From NCBI RefSeq assembly GCF_014203795.1, contig NZ_JACHJU010000008.1, positions 1 to 64,000 on the forward strand: 64,000 nt of DNA, read 5' to 3'. Origin of the DNA: Streptosporangium album. Lineage in GTDB: Bacteria > Actinomycetota > Actinomycetes > Streptosporangiales > Streptosporangiaceae. The notes under the pieces were generated by a model that saw only the letters and a list, made by a program, of their open reading frames with translations, was not told where the DNA came from and made no database searches. This document shows positions 56,580 to 64,000 of this stretch, piece after piece (within the stretch, counting starts at the first letter, position 1; each line of letters opens with the position of its first letter). A program made the position numbers and the translations under genes.

Positions 56580-56992
56580 GACAGCTCCTTCAGAATGGTC
56601 TTGACGTCCTGCGCCTCGCGCAGCGTCCTGGCCCGGTCGGGATCGAGCAGGATCTCGGCCAGCTCGGCGAGCAAGGCGACATGCCCGTCGCCGAGGGCGG
56701 CGATGCCGACGCAGAGCACGACCCTGTCGCCGTCCCAGTCGACGCCGTCAGGGAAACGCACGACGCAGATCGCGTCACGCCTGATGTGCTCGCGCGAGAC
56801 GCCGTGCGGGATGGCCACGCCCTCGCCCACGTACGTGGAGATTGAATGCTCGCGATCGAGCATGGCCTGGATGTACGGCTCGGCCACCGCTCCGGTGGCC
56901 ACCAGGAGACGACCGCACTTCTCGATCGCCTCCTCCCGCGAGGCCGCACTCTCGTTGAGGAGTACGGCACGCGGCTCCAACACCTCACGCAC
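56576..56992 (-). CDS. PTS EIIA, mannitol/fructose family
   Basis: A 138-residue EIIA that passes phosphate from HPr to EIIB. The active His is His63 in GVAIPHG. The start is not certain: I chose GTG 56992 (VREVLEPRAVLL), where family similarity begins. GTG 57004 is possible but sits in the apparent GAAGGG ribosome-binding site. The 5' end lies inside the 3' end of the EIIB gene. Confidence 0.9.
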   Translation of the reverse strand: MREVLEPRAVLLNESAASREEAIEKCGRLLVATGAVAEPYIQAMLDREHSISTYVGEGVAIPHGVSREHIRRDAICVVRFPDGVDWDGDRVVLCVGIAALGDGHVALLAELAEILLDPDRARTLREAQDVKTILKELS

Positions 56993-57293
56993 CGACCGTT
57001 CCACCCTTCTTGATGGTGTCGACGAGCTTGGTGACGGCGGGATCCCCGAGGAAGATCTGGAAGGAGATGACGACCTTGCCAGGCGCAATGGCACGGGCGC
57101 GCTCGGCCAGTCCAGCGTGGGTGACGACCACGTCGGCGTCCGCGGGGATCTCGTTGACGGGGGTGTGAGCCACCTCGACGCCGGTGCCCTTAAGCTGCTT
57201 GCGCAGCGTGCTGGCGAGCATGACGCTGCTGCCCATGCCGGCGTCGCAGGCGACAATGAGTTTGTGGATGTCCTTGCTCTCGATGGTGCTCAC
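56985..57293 (-). CDS. PTS EIIB, mannitol type
   Basis: A 102-residue EIIB. The phosphocysteine is Cys16 in IVACDAGMGSS, the motif of mannitol-family EIIB domains. Overlaps the EIIC gene by four bases at its start and the EIIA gene at its end. In E. coli MtlA this domain is fused to EIIC; here it is a separate protein. Confidence 0.92.
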   Translation of the reverse strand: MSTIESKDIHKLIVACDAGMGSSVMLASTLRKQLKGTGVEVAHTPVNEIPADADVVVTHAGLAERARAIAPGKVVISFQIFLGDPAVTKLVDTIKKGGTVGA

Positions 57294-58393
57294 TTGGCCT
57301 CCTCGGGCTGAGGCTCGGGTTCCTCAGCCTTCTCGTTCCTGCCGAATCCGAGCAGCACGGACGCGACGGCGAAGGTCACCGCTGCGGCGATGAGGATGCC
57401 GAGCAGCATGCCGAACCAGCCGCCCTTGGGCGTGACGGCGAGGTAGGCGAAGATGCTGCCGGGCGAGGGGGTGGCAACCAGGCCGGAGCCGGTGACCAGG
57501 AAGGTCGCGATGCCTGCGGCACCGCCCGCGATCATCGCCAGGATCAGGCGCGGCTTCATCAGGACGTACGGGAAGTAGATCTCGTGGATGCCACCGAAGA
57601 AGTGGATGATGATCGCGGCGGGGGTGCTGGGACGCAGGGCGCGCGGGCCGAAGAAGAAGAACGCCAGCAGCAGGCCGAGGCCGGGGCCGGGGTTCGACTC
57701 GATCATGAACAGGATCGACTTGGTCTCGGCCGCGGCCTCGGCGACACCGAGCGGGCCGAGCACGCCGTGGTTGATGGCGTTGTTCAGGAACAGCACCTTG
57801 GCGGGCTCGACCAGGATCGAGGCCAGCGGCAGCAGGCCGGTCTCGACCAGCCAGGCCACTCCGTCACCGGCGACCCGGGTCAGCGCCGCGACCACCGGGC
57901 CGATGCCCAGCAGGCCGGCGACAGCCATGGCGCCCGCCACGATGCCGGCGGTGAAGTTGTCGACCAGCATCTCGAAGCCGGCCTTGGTACGGTCCTGGAC
58001 GAGGCCGTCGACGAGCTTGATGACGTAGGCGGCGAGCGGGCCGATGATCATCGCGCCGAGGAACATCGGGGTGGTGCCCTCGGGTGTCGTGGCGCCGACC
58101 ACGACACCCATCGTGGCGACCGCGCCGACGACCGCGCCGCGCTGGCCATGGACCATGCGGCCGCCGGTGTAGCCGATCAGGACGGGCAGCAGGATGCTGA
58201 TCATCGGGCCGACGAGCTTGGCGAGCGTCTCGTTCGGCAGCCATCCGGTGGGGATGAACAGCGCGGTGACGAGGCCCCAGGCGATGAACGCGCCGATGTT
58301 CGGCATGATCATGCCCGCTAAGTAGCCGCCGATGCGCTGGATGGTGGCTTTCACCCCGGTTCCTATAACCGGGGGGGTGTAGGTGTCAACCAT
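57290..58393 (-). CDS. PTS EIIC permease, mannitol type
   Basis: A 367-residue membrane permease that moves the hexitol across the membrane as EIIB phosphorylates it. Motifs typical of MtlA EIIC: MPNIGAFIAWG near residues 30-40, LFIPTGWLPNE, NNAINHG, PGPGLGLLLA and GGIHEIYFPYVLM. A charged tail (EKAEEPEPQPEEAK) replaces the fused B domain. ATG with GAGGAG eight bases upstream, 12 bp after the PfkB gene. Mannitol is the best guess for substrate; related hexitols are possible. Confidence 0.92.
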   Translation of the reverse strand: MVDTYTPPVIGTGVKATIQRIGGYLAGMIMPNIGAFIAWGLVTALFIPTGWLPNETLAKLVGPMISILLPVLIGYTGGRMVHGQRGAVVGAVATMGVVVGATTPEGTTPMFLGAMIIGPLAAYVIKLVDGLVQDRTKAGFEMLVDNFTAGIVAGAMAVAGLLGIGPVVAALTRVAGDGVAWLVETGLLPLASILVEPAKVLFLNNAINHGVLGPLGVAEAAAETKSILFMIESNPGPGLGLLLAFFFFGPRALRPSTPAAIIIHFFGGIHEIYFPYVLMKPRLILAMIAGGAAGIATFLVTGSGLVATPSPGSIFAYLAVTPKGGWFGMLLGILIAAAVTFAVASVLLGFGRNEKAEEPEPQPEEAK

Positions 58394-58405
58394 GGGTGTG
58401 CTCCT

Positions 58406-59335
58406 CTAGCAAAGGGGGTGGAGAGGATCGGGGGGTCGGATGGTGACGGTGTCGTGGTTGATGTGTTCCGGGCCGGGCATGCGGCTGCCGGGGAGTGCGA
58501 CCGCTGCCGCGCCCCAGGCCAGGCCAGCGGCCAGGGCCTCGGGTCCGTGTGCGCCGGCCGACAGGAAGCCGGCGAGCAGCGCGTCCCCCGCGCCGACCGA
58601 GCTGCGGGGTTCCGCGCGGGCGTTGCCGTACCAAATGCCGTCATGCTGGAGCAGGAGCGCACCGTCGGCACCGAGGCTGGCCAGGACGGTGCGCGCCCCC
58701 GAGGCGCGCATCTTCTCGGCCGCTTCGATGACATCGCCCAGGCAGGCCAGGCGCATCCCGGTGACCTCGGCCAGCTCCTCCCGGTTGGGCTTGACCAGGT
58801 CGGGGCCGGCTTTCAGGGCGGTCTGCAGCGCCGGGCCGCTGGTGTCGACCGCGACGCGCAGCCCTGAGGCGGCGAACGCGCGGCACATCGACGGGTAGAC
58901 CTTGGCGGGCATGTCGAGTGGCAGGCTGCCGGACAGGACCACCCAGTCGGCCACGTGCGCGGCGCCCAGGACAGCCTGCGCGACCAGGGCGAGTTCGGAG
59001 CCGTCCAGCGGGGTGCCTGGTTCGTTGATCTTGGTGGTGGTGCCGTCGGGCTCGGCGAGGGTGATGTTGGAGCGGGTGCGGCCCTGGATCGAGACCGTGG
59101 CCATGTCCAGGCCCTCGGCGGTCAACAGGGCGATGAGCTGCTCGCCTTCGCTTCCCCCGTACGGCACGACGGCGCACGAGGCGATGCCGTTGGCCAGGAG
59201 CGCACGGGAGACGTTGACGCCCTTGCCCCCGGGATCCAGCCTGGCGGCGGCGGCCCTGATGAGGGCGCCGCGCTCAAGCTTGCCGATCTCGACGGTCCTG
59301 TCGAGGCTCGGGTTGAGGGTGACGGTGAGGATCAC
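58406..59335 (-). CDS. PfkB-family phosphofructokinase (1-phosphofructokinase-like)
   Basis: A 309-residue sugar-phosphate kinase. PfkB signatures: GGKGVNVSRAL at residues 36-46 and SSVGAGDALLAGFL near 245-255 with the catalytic Asp. Closest in layout to FruK (fructose-1-phosphate to fructose-1,6-bisphosphate), but LacC-type tagatose-6-phosphate kinases share these motifs. With a dehydrogenase in the same operon, a ketose-6-phosphate substrate is also plausible. GTG start overlapping the regulator stop by four bases. Confidence 0.88.
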   Translation of the reverse strand: MILTVTLNPSLDRTVEIGKLERGALIRAAAARLDPGGKGVNVSRALLANGIASCAVVPYGGSEGEQLIALLTAEGLDMATVSIQGRTRSNITLAEPDGTTTKINEPGTPLDGSELALVAQAVLGAAHVADWVVLSGSLPLDMPAKVYPSMCRAFAASGLRVAVDTSGPALQTALKAGPDLVKPNREELAEVTGMRLACLGDVIEAAEKMRASGARTVLASLGADGALLLQHDGIWYGNARAEPRSSVGAGDALLAGFLSAGAHGPEALAAGLAWGAAAVALPGSRMPGPEHINHDTVTIRPPDPLHPLC

Positions 59336-60093
59336 GCGCGGATCACCTCGGGTCCGGCGGCGGCCAGCCGAGCGGCCAGCGCGGGGTCGATGCCGGTGTC
59401 GGTGACGATGACGTCGATCTGCGCGAGCGTCCCGAATCTGGCCAGGTAGGTGCCAGTGAACTTGGTGTGGTCGGCGAGTAGCACGCTGCGCTCCGACGCC
59501 TCGATCATGGCCCGCTTGATGGCCGCCTCCGCCGGGTCGGGCGTGGTCAGCCCGTGCTCGACCGAGCAGCCGTTGGTCGCGATGAACGCGACGTCGGCGT
59601 GCAGGTGCCGCAGTGGTTGCAGGGCCAGGTCGTCGACCGAGGCGAGCGTCCTGCCGCGTACCCTGCCGCCGAGCATGATGACCGTCAGGTTCGGCCGCAT
59701 CGCCAGCGCGGTGGCCAGTGGCGGGGAGTTGACGATCACCGTGAGCTCGCGGTCAGCGGGGAGCACGTGGACCAGGCGGCCGGTGGTGGTGCCGGCATCG
59801 ATGATCACCGAGCCGTCGTCGGGGAACTCGGCGAGCGCGGCCTTCGCGATGCGTTCCTTCTCGCCGGTCATGACCTCGTCGCGGGCAGCCAGGCCTGGCT
59901 CGAAGCCGAGACGTTCGACCGGGATCGCTCCGCCGTGGACGCGGCGCAGGACTCCGGCTCGCTCCAGCACCGTCAGGTCTCGCCTGATGGTCTCTGTGGT
60001 CACTTCCAGCTCTTCCGCCAGCCGTACGACGTCGACACGTCCGGCTTCGCGGGCTCGTCGGAGGATCTCCTGCTGCCGTTCCTCGGCGTACAT
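59332..60093 (-). CDS. DeoR/GlpR-family transcriptional regulator (copy 2), first gene of the PTS operon
   Basis: 253 residues, same length as the copy at 52572 and closely similar throughout, including the RRVHGGAIPVERLGFEP segment. HTH in VVRLAEELEVTTETIRRDL; sensor domain with IIDAGTT, IMLGGRVR, FIATNGCS and ADHTKF. Being the first gene of the operon, it is probably autoregulated and released by a phosphorylated sugar. The promoter has AAAC boxes at helical spacing. Confidence 0.92.
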   Translation of the reverse strand: MYAEERQQEILRRAREAGRVDVVRLAEELEVTTETIRRDLTVLERAGVLRRVHGGAIPVERLGFEPGLAARDEVMTGEKERIAKAALAEFPDDGSVIIDAGTTTGRLVHVLPADRELTVIVNSPPLATALAMRPNLTVIMLGGRVRGRTLASVDDLALQPLRHLHADVAFIATNGCSVEHGLTTPDPAEAAIKRAMIEASERSVLLADHTKFTGTYLARFGTLAQIDVIVTDTGIDPALAARLAAAGPEVIRA

Positions 60094-60096
60094 GAT

Positions 60097-60135
60097 GTTT
60101 GTTTACCGCCGTTTCGTTTGGTTTACCCTTTGTTT
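60097..60135. promoter_or_regulatory. Candidate DeoR operator of the PTS operon
   Basis: On the minus strand six AAAC boxes (plus-strand GTTT at 60097, 60101, 60111, 60116, 60121 and 60132). Four of them are 10-11 bp apart, ending just upstream of the ATG. Same box and spacing as upstream of the other DeoR gene. Confidence 0.5.
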
Positions 60136-60553
60136 AGACCAGATTTTAGTGGTGGTCAAGGGTATGCGGAAGCCAGGAGCACGTTCTAGGGAAACTGCTA
60201 GACCGTCGCCGAGCAGGGGGCGAGGAAGCGGGTGCTGATCCACTGGATGGCCGACCAGGGGCAGCGACACTCGCCGAATCCGCCGTAGACCTGTACGCCT
60301 TTCACCGGAAGATTGCACGTGGGTCCTGTCGATAGAAGCTCATGACCTCGCCGTCCCTCGCGCTTCCCTCGTTTACTCCGCAGTCGAGCAGACTCTGAGA
60401 GCCTGCCGACAAAGGATTTGGCCGCTGAGGCCGGGGCCAGGGATGCCCTGGTCGAGGCCATCTTCGAGTGATACGCCCGCGAACAGGAGCGGGCTCCTGA
60501 TAGCTGAGGTGTTGTCTACGCAACTCGGCGGCCAGGAGCCCGTGGTTGGCGGA
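60136..60553. other. Region without an identifiable gene
   Basis: About 420 bp left of the resolvase fragment. Short frames on both strands have no recognisable similarity. The composition is less biased than in the flanking genes, consistent with decayed or mobile-element DNA. Confidence 0.4.
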
Positions 60554-60709
60554 TCACCGGGTGCCTGCTTGCAGTTCGGCCGGGCGGCGGGCGGCGCGCA
60601 GCTCGCGCAGGTTGGGGATGTGGTTGTAGAGGGGGTCCAGCCAAGGTGAGCCCAAAAGCCGCAATACAAGATCAACAACGTTGTGGCTCAGGCACGGACC
60701 TGTGTGACG
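60554..60709 (-). pseudogene. Possible C-terminal gene fragment downstream of the resolvase
   Basis: A minus-strand frame in a different phase from the resolvase reads LSPWLDPLYNHIPNLREL-like sequence (exactly GSPWLDPLYNHIPNLREL) and ends at 60554. It looks protein-like but has no start of its own and no family that I recognise. Possibly a gene end left by the mobile element. Confidence 0.2.
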
Positions 60710-61261
60710 TCAGGCCTTGGCGAGGTGGCGGTAGATGGTGGGGCGGGTGACGCCGAACTCGTCGGCGATCCGCTGGACGGTGTAGTCGCCGGAGTCGTAC
60801 ATCTCCCGGGCGAGGCGGACCTGGCGGGGGCCGAGCTTGGGTTTTTGTCCGCCGGTACGGCCCCGGGCGCGGGCGGCCTCCAGCCCGTCCATCGTGCGCT
60901 CCGACATCAGGGCGTGCTCGAACTCGGCGATCGCTCCGAGGATCTGGAAGAACATCCGGCCGACGGCGGTGGAGGTGTCGATGCCCTGGTCGAGGACGAC
61001 GAGGCCGACCCCGCGGGCCTGGAGCTCCTTCGACAGCTCGATGAGGTTTTCCAGGGAGCGGCCGAGCCGGTCGAGTTTGGCGACCACGAGCTGGTCGCCC
61101 TCGCGTGCGACGAGGAGGGCCTTGTCGAGCTCGGGCCGGCGGGCGAGCTTCCCGGATGCCTTGTCGGTGAAGACCTGCTCGCAGCCGGCCGCACGCAGGG
61201 CGTCCTGCTGAGCTTCCGGATGCTGATCCCGGGTCGATACGCGCGCCACCCCGATTCTCAT
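60710..61261 (-). CDS. Serine recombinase, resolvase (Tn3/Hin type)
   Basis: A 183-residue small serine recombinase. Catalytic Ser9 in ARVSTRDQ; conserved Arg region in KLDRLGRS; the DNA-binding HTH is at about 145-180 (YTVQRIADEFGVTRPTIYRHL). In Tn3-family elements it resolves cointegrates at res, which normally lies just upstream of the gene; a 28-bp palindrome is found exactly there. A Tn3-type transposase on the same strand 2.1 kb away supports a resolvase rather than an invertase. Confidence 0.9.
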   Translation of the reverse strand: MRIGVARVSTRDQHPEAQQDALRAAGCEQVFTDKASGKLARRPELDKALLVAREGDQLVVAKLDRLGRSLENLIELSKELQARGVGLVVLDQGIDTSTAVGRMFFQILGAIAEFEHALMSERTMDGLEAARARGRTGGQKPKLGPRQVRLAREMYDSGDYTVQRIADEFGVTRPTIYRHLAKA

Positions 61262-61269
61262 GATCGAAG

Positions 61270-61323
61270 TGTAACGCGAAAGGGGTTACGCGTTACATAG
61301 GCGCGTACGCGGCATGCGTTACA
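61270..61323. other. Candidate res site of the resolvase
   Basis: Perfect 9-bp inverted repeat TGTAACGCG (61270-61278) / CGCGTTACA (61289-61297) spanning 28 bp, the length of Tn3 res subsite I, starting 9 bp upstream of the resolvase ATG. A further half-site TGCGTTACA lies at 61315-61323. Confidence 0.6.
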
Positions 61324-61543
61324 GAGGCGACCTGCGGGAACGCCATGTTGATCTTTGTGTAAAGCGAACGATCGTTTCCGTACTTGACGGCCCGTGACAC
61401 GAGTCCGAGGCATGGCCTCGAAGCAGGGACCGAGACCGACGTCGCGCGGCATGACCATCGGGCAAGCCCGGCAGACCGCCGTGACCCGGTATCACACCTA
61501 CCCGGCGAGAAGAGCGCCGCTTGGAGCTCGATAGCGGTGATGG
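61324..61543. other. Intergenic region between res site and surface-protein gene
   Basis: 220 bp, no convincing gene. A palindrome AACGATCGTT lies at 61367-61376 and may be an outer part of res or a regulator site. Confidence 0.35.
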
Positions 61544-62500
61544 TCAGGTTGGCAGCTGCGGTTCCCGCCGTTGGAGGGTGAATCGGGAGGCCATGAAGCG
61601 CCACATGAAGAACAGGGCGGCGATCGCCGCGGTGAGCCCGCCGACTGGATAGAGGGGAAAGCGGACGACGGTGGCCTCCAGCACGTGGGGAGGGAGACCT
61701 TTCTGAGGGATCGCTACCTTGATGTGGCAGATGCACGCCAGCGGCGGGTCGGCCCACTGCGTTGTCACGGTGCGGGTGGAGCCGCGAAGGACGGTGAAGT
61801 CGGGAAAGGCGATTTTGCGGCCGTCTGCCTCGGCGACGAGATTGTGATCGGGGCCGAAGAAGTCATGGTGAACGGTGCCGGTGTCTTTCACGACCGCGGT
61901 AAGGGTGATCGGGCCGCCGGCGCTGAATCCTGAGGTGCCCAGCTCGGTCAGGGTGACCGAGTCGACCGCGGATCCGGGCACCGTGACAAGCAGGGGCACA
62001 GCGACCCCTCGGTTGATCTGCACATGTTCGTGTTGCTCTTGCGAGGGCACCAGGGACAACAGCGCGACGTAGTGCTCTCCGGGTTCGGGCTGGGCAGGCA
62101 TCGTGAGGCGGACCCTCACCTGCCGAACGGCGCCCGGATCGAGGCGGAAGTGGCGGGGAGTCATGCTCACCCAGTGCGCGGCGGAATACGGCGCGGTGGG
62201 CGGGTAGGTCAGCGATCCGTCGGGATGCTGCTCCAACGACGTCGCGGTCACGTCGACATCTGCTGTGATCCGCCCGGTGTTGACGACCTGGAAATGCTGG
62301 GTGCTGATGCTCTGGTGGGGGGACATGACCAGCCGTGTGGGGCTGACCTTGAGGGAGAACTCCGGGGCGGCCGGCGTGGGCGGCGGTGGGACCGTCAGTG
62401 CCAGGGCGGCGGGATTGGAGGTGGTAAGCAGCCAGGCGGTGCTCACCACCAGGGCAGCGACACGGCAGCACCGAATAGTGACCATTCCTTGTGCACGCAC
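61544..62500 (-). CDS. Exported membrane-anchored protein resembling DUF916 / WxL-interacting proteins
   Basis: About 318 residues. N-terminal signal peptide (hydrophobic VAALVVSTAWLL, then a Pro-rich stretch), then two beta-sandwich-like domains (SPTRLVMSPHQSISTQHFQVVNTG, RVRLTMPAQPEPGEHYVALLSLVP with a conserved-looking chaperone-like pattern), and one transmembrane helix near residues 280-300 followed by basic residues. DUF916-type proteins sit at the cell surface and pair with small WxL-like partners; the next gene upstream encodes such a candidate. GTG 62500 or ATG 62485 may be the start. Assignment by pattern only. Confidence 0.6.
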   Translation of the reverse strand: MRAQGMVTIRCCRVAALVVSTAWLLTTSNPAALALTVPPPPTPAAPEFSLKVSPTRLVMSPHQSISTQHFQVVNTGRITADVDVTATSLEQHPDGSLTYPPTAPYSAAHWVSMTPRHFRLDPGAVRQVRVRLTMPAQPEPGEHYVALLSLVPSQEQHEHVQINRGVAVPLLVTVPGSAVDSVTLTELGTSGFSAGGPITLTAVVKDTGTVHHDFFGPDHNLVAEADGRKIAFPDFTVLRGSTRTVTTQWADPPLACICHIKVAIPQKGLPPHVLEATVVRFPLYPVGGLTAAIAALFFMWRFMASRFTLQRREPQLPT

Positions 62501-62512
62501 GGGTCAGGTGGC

Positions 62513-63061
62513 CTACAGCGTCGCGGCGATGTAGTCGAGGGTGGTGCGGTAGGTGTCTGGTTGTACGGCCGGGATGTTGACCATGTAGTCGTTGCTGAGG
62601 TTGTCTCCGCCCGGCGCGGACGGCGTGTGCTGGGTGTGGACATTCACCGCGGTGGTGTCAGACATCTGGAAGAACAGTGGTCCGCTGCCGGTCTCCCGCA
62701 CATAGAGGTTGCCGATGGGAATGGTGTCGGAGTTTCCGGCCGAGCCGGTCAGCGTCGGTGTGGTCGCTTGCACCGTGACCTGGTAGCCGGCGGGGTTGTT
62801 CGTCGTCACAGTCATCGTGACCGCGCCGTTCAGGGTCGCAGTGGTGCCGGGGTCGCCTGTCAGGGTGAATGAGCCGGTCAGGTCGGACAGCGTGATAGAT
62901 CCCGTTACCGAGACATTCGCGGTCGTACTGCCGGTGGAGGTATCAGCACGCGCGGGAACGGGGCCGACCGTGGCAAGCCCGAGGCCGACGACTGCCACGA
63001 GAACCCCGAGCAGCGGAGTCCGCCGCGATGACAAGGCCATACGGCCTGAACTGCTGTCCAC
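62513..63061 (-). CDS. Small secreted beta-rich surface protein (WxL-like)
   Basis: About 182 residues. Signal peptide with a hydrophobic core (LLGVLVAVVGLGLATVG) and a PARA-DT cleavage site near residue 39. The mature part is Thr-, Ser- and Gly-rich beta structure (ANVSVTGSITLSDLTGSFTL, TVTTNNPAGYQVTVQA) without Cys. It lies 12 bp upstream of the DUF916-like gene on the same strand, so the two probably form an operon and a surface complex. Start either GTG 63061 or ATG 63040. No enzymatic motif. Confidence 0.6.
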   Translation of the reverse strand: MDSSSGRMALSSRRTPLLGVLVAVVGLGLATVGPVPARADTSTGSTTANVSVTGSITLSDLTGSFTLTGDPGTTATLNGAVTMTVTTNNPAGYQVTVQATTPTLTGSAGNSDTIPIGNLYVRETGSGPLFFQMSDTTAVNVHTQHTPSAPGGDNLSNDYMVNIPAVQPDTYRTTLDYIAATL

Positions 63062-63386
63062 AGAGAGCCCCCGAAAACGATCTCAGTGTTTGGTGACGAT
63101 GCCCCGGATGGTTGCGGGGCCTTTGACTGGGGGGTTCCCGGTCGGCCGGGCGACGTTTCCGTTGTAGCAGGCTGGGGCGATCTTGTAACTGCGACATGCC
63201 GATCACCGTCACGGTCCTGCGATCGGGGTTTGTGAACCCGTGGCCACGAAGACTCGACAGGGGCACCTCCTTCTGGCGCTCATCGTCTGCGCGTGGTGAA
63301 ACCACTGCCGCCTGAGGCGCCCTTCAGATCACAGTTGCCATCCGGCCGCAGAGAGCCGGCGACCTGCCGATAGCACCCGGCCGGCA
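63062..63386. other. Intergenic region between transposase and surface-protein genes
   Basis: 325 bp with no convincing gene; presumably holds the promoter of the surface-protein pair. A weak 6-bp hairpin (63101-63120) is present. Confidence 0.4.
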
Positions 63387-64000
63387 TCACGCGGCTTGCT
63401 CGGTGTCGGCTTCGTCGAGCTTGGTGAAGTCGACGTCCAGGTGGGGTTCATACGCCTCGGGCTCGGCATCGAGTTCGTGTGTGGCGTACTGGCCGAATCG
63501 GTTGATCGACTCCGTCAGGTACGGGGAGACCTGGGCCAGGTCCTCGGGCTCGATGATCCAGCCCTCCGCCTGCAGCTGGCGCACCACCTCGGCGATGTCC
63601 AGGGTGTTATGGAAGATCACCGCGTTGGTGAGCAGGGAGTTGAACTTCAGCGTCTTCTCCTGCTCGACGGGGTCGTTGTCGGCGATCACCCCGCGGTTGC
63701 CGAAGCGCAGCCATTCGGAAAAGCCGTTGTAGGCCTCGACCTTGTTGGTGGCCGCGGTGACCCGGCGGCGCATCGCCGGATCCGACAGGTAACGCAGTAG
63801 CTGCACCGTGCGGATCACCCGGCCCACCTCGCGGAAGGCGGTGTAGTGGGCGTTGCGCTTGGAGCCGGAGCGAAGCCGTCGCAGCAGCAGCGTGGAGGAG
63901 ATAGCGCCCTCGCGCACCGAGACCGCCACCCGCATCAGGTCCTCGAAGTGGTTTTCGATCAGGTCCCAGTCGATGACGTTGGCGCCCGGCTCGCCGAACA
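63387..64000 (-). CDS. Tn3-family transposase, C-terminal part (5' end outside window)
   Basis: The frame runs unbroken to the window edge (FGEPGANVIDWDLIENHFEDLM before residue M at 63935). It contains the strongly conserved Tn3 transposase C-terminal block: LRRLRSGSKRNAHYTAFRELG-like, TAATNKVEAYNGFSEWLRFG, and IADNDPVEQEKTLKFNSLLTNAVIFHN. The Glu in NKVEAYN is at the position of the last acidic catalytic residue of the DDE set, to my reading. The C-terminus ends normally, so this end of the gene looks intact. The usual length is near 990 residues, so most lies to the right. Confidence 0.93.
   Translation of the reverse strand, partial: FGEPGANVIDWDLIENHFEDLMRVAVSVREGAISSTLLLRRLRSGSKRNAHYTAFREVGRVIRTVQLLRYLSDPAMRRRVTAATNKVEAYNGFSEWLRFGNRGVIADNDPVEQEKTLKFNSLLTNAVIFHNTLDIAEVVRQLQAEGWIIEPEDLAQVSPYLTESINRFGQYATHELDAEPEAYEPHLDVDFTKLDEADTEQAA

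Larger units (their letters stand above)
60710..64000. mobile_element. Probable Tn3-family element (resolvase, res, two surface-protein genes, transposase)
   Basis: Resolvase, res-like palindrome and transposase on one strand, with two exported-protein genes between. Terminal inverted repeats were not identified, and the right end is outside the window, so the limits are not known. It could also be two overlapping remnants. Confidence 0.45.

Noticed and set aside
60632-60670. A 39-bp stretch starting GGGG and ending TACAAG as a Tn3 terminal inverted repeat
   Set aside because: It resembles the general form of Tn3 ends, but no matching inverted copy is visible and it lies within a protein-like reading frame.
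63101-63120. GCCCCG...CGGGGC hairpin as a terminator for the transposase gene
   Set aside because: Only a 6-bp stem, nearly 270 bp from the transposase stop, and no T-run on the minus strand.
1-64000. tRNA, rRNA, CRISPR arrays or a replication origin
   Set aside because: None seen on reading; no spaced short repeats, no cloverleaf-like sequences and no DnaA-box clusters were noticed. A dedicated scan was not possible.

Overview
This is a high-GC, GTG-rich window, typical of an actinomycete; the genus cannot be fixed from sequence alone. About 52 kb is part of a modular type I polyketide cluster. The rest is a hexitol-type PTS sugar-uptake operon and, at the right edge, pieces of a Tn3-family mobile element.

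Left part (1-17.4 kb). The window opens inside a PKS gene that ends the assembly line: two modules, then a thioesterase (to 10502). Next come a divergent block with an ABC-2 exporter pair (minus strand), a type II thioesterase plus cytochrome P450 (plus strand), a strong bidirectional terminator, and a minus-strand pair encoding a DegT-type aminotransferase and an unusual two-domain Fe(II)/2-oxoglutarate oxygenase.

Central part (17.4-52.4 kb). One reading frame of about 35 kb encodes a KSQ-AT-ACP loading module and six extension modules, ending in a C-terminal docking region. It is broken once, by an in-frame TAG at 21020-21022 inside the first extension ketosynthase. Protein similarity continues without a shift across the stop, so the two halves are one gene with a nonsense mutation, a sequencing error or a readthrough codon. 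The AT motifs predict a propionate starter (methylmalonyl loaded and decarboxylated) and six malonyl extensions. The reductive domains predict diene, then CH2-CH2, then triene (a pentadeca-2,4,6,10,12-pentaenoyl chain). The terminal gene would later add an enoyl unit and an alpha-methyl-beta-hydroxy unit before release. The PKS genes for the middle of the chain must lie left of the window. A 17-bp motif shared by the two divergent promoter regions suggests common control of the tailoring, export and PKS operons.

Right part (52.4-60.1 kb). A DeoR-type regulator follows the PKS. A minus-strand operon then encodes a second, closely related DeoR regulator, a PfkB-family phosphofructokinase, mannitol-type EIIC, EIIB and EIIA, a zinc alcohol dehydrogenase, HPr and enzyme I. 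Nearly every gene in it overlaps the next. Both DeoR promoters carry AAAC boxes spaced by about one helical turn.

Right edge (60.1-64 kb). A serine resolvase with a 28-bp palindromic res-like site, two exported surface-type proteins, and the C-terminal part of a Tn3-family transposase that runs out of the window. No rRNA, tRNA or CRISPR array was seen.
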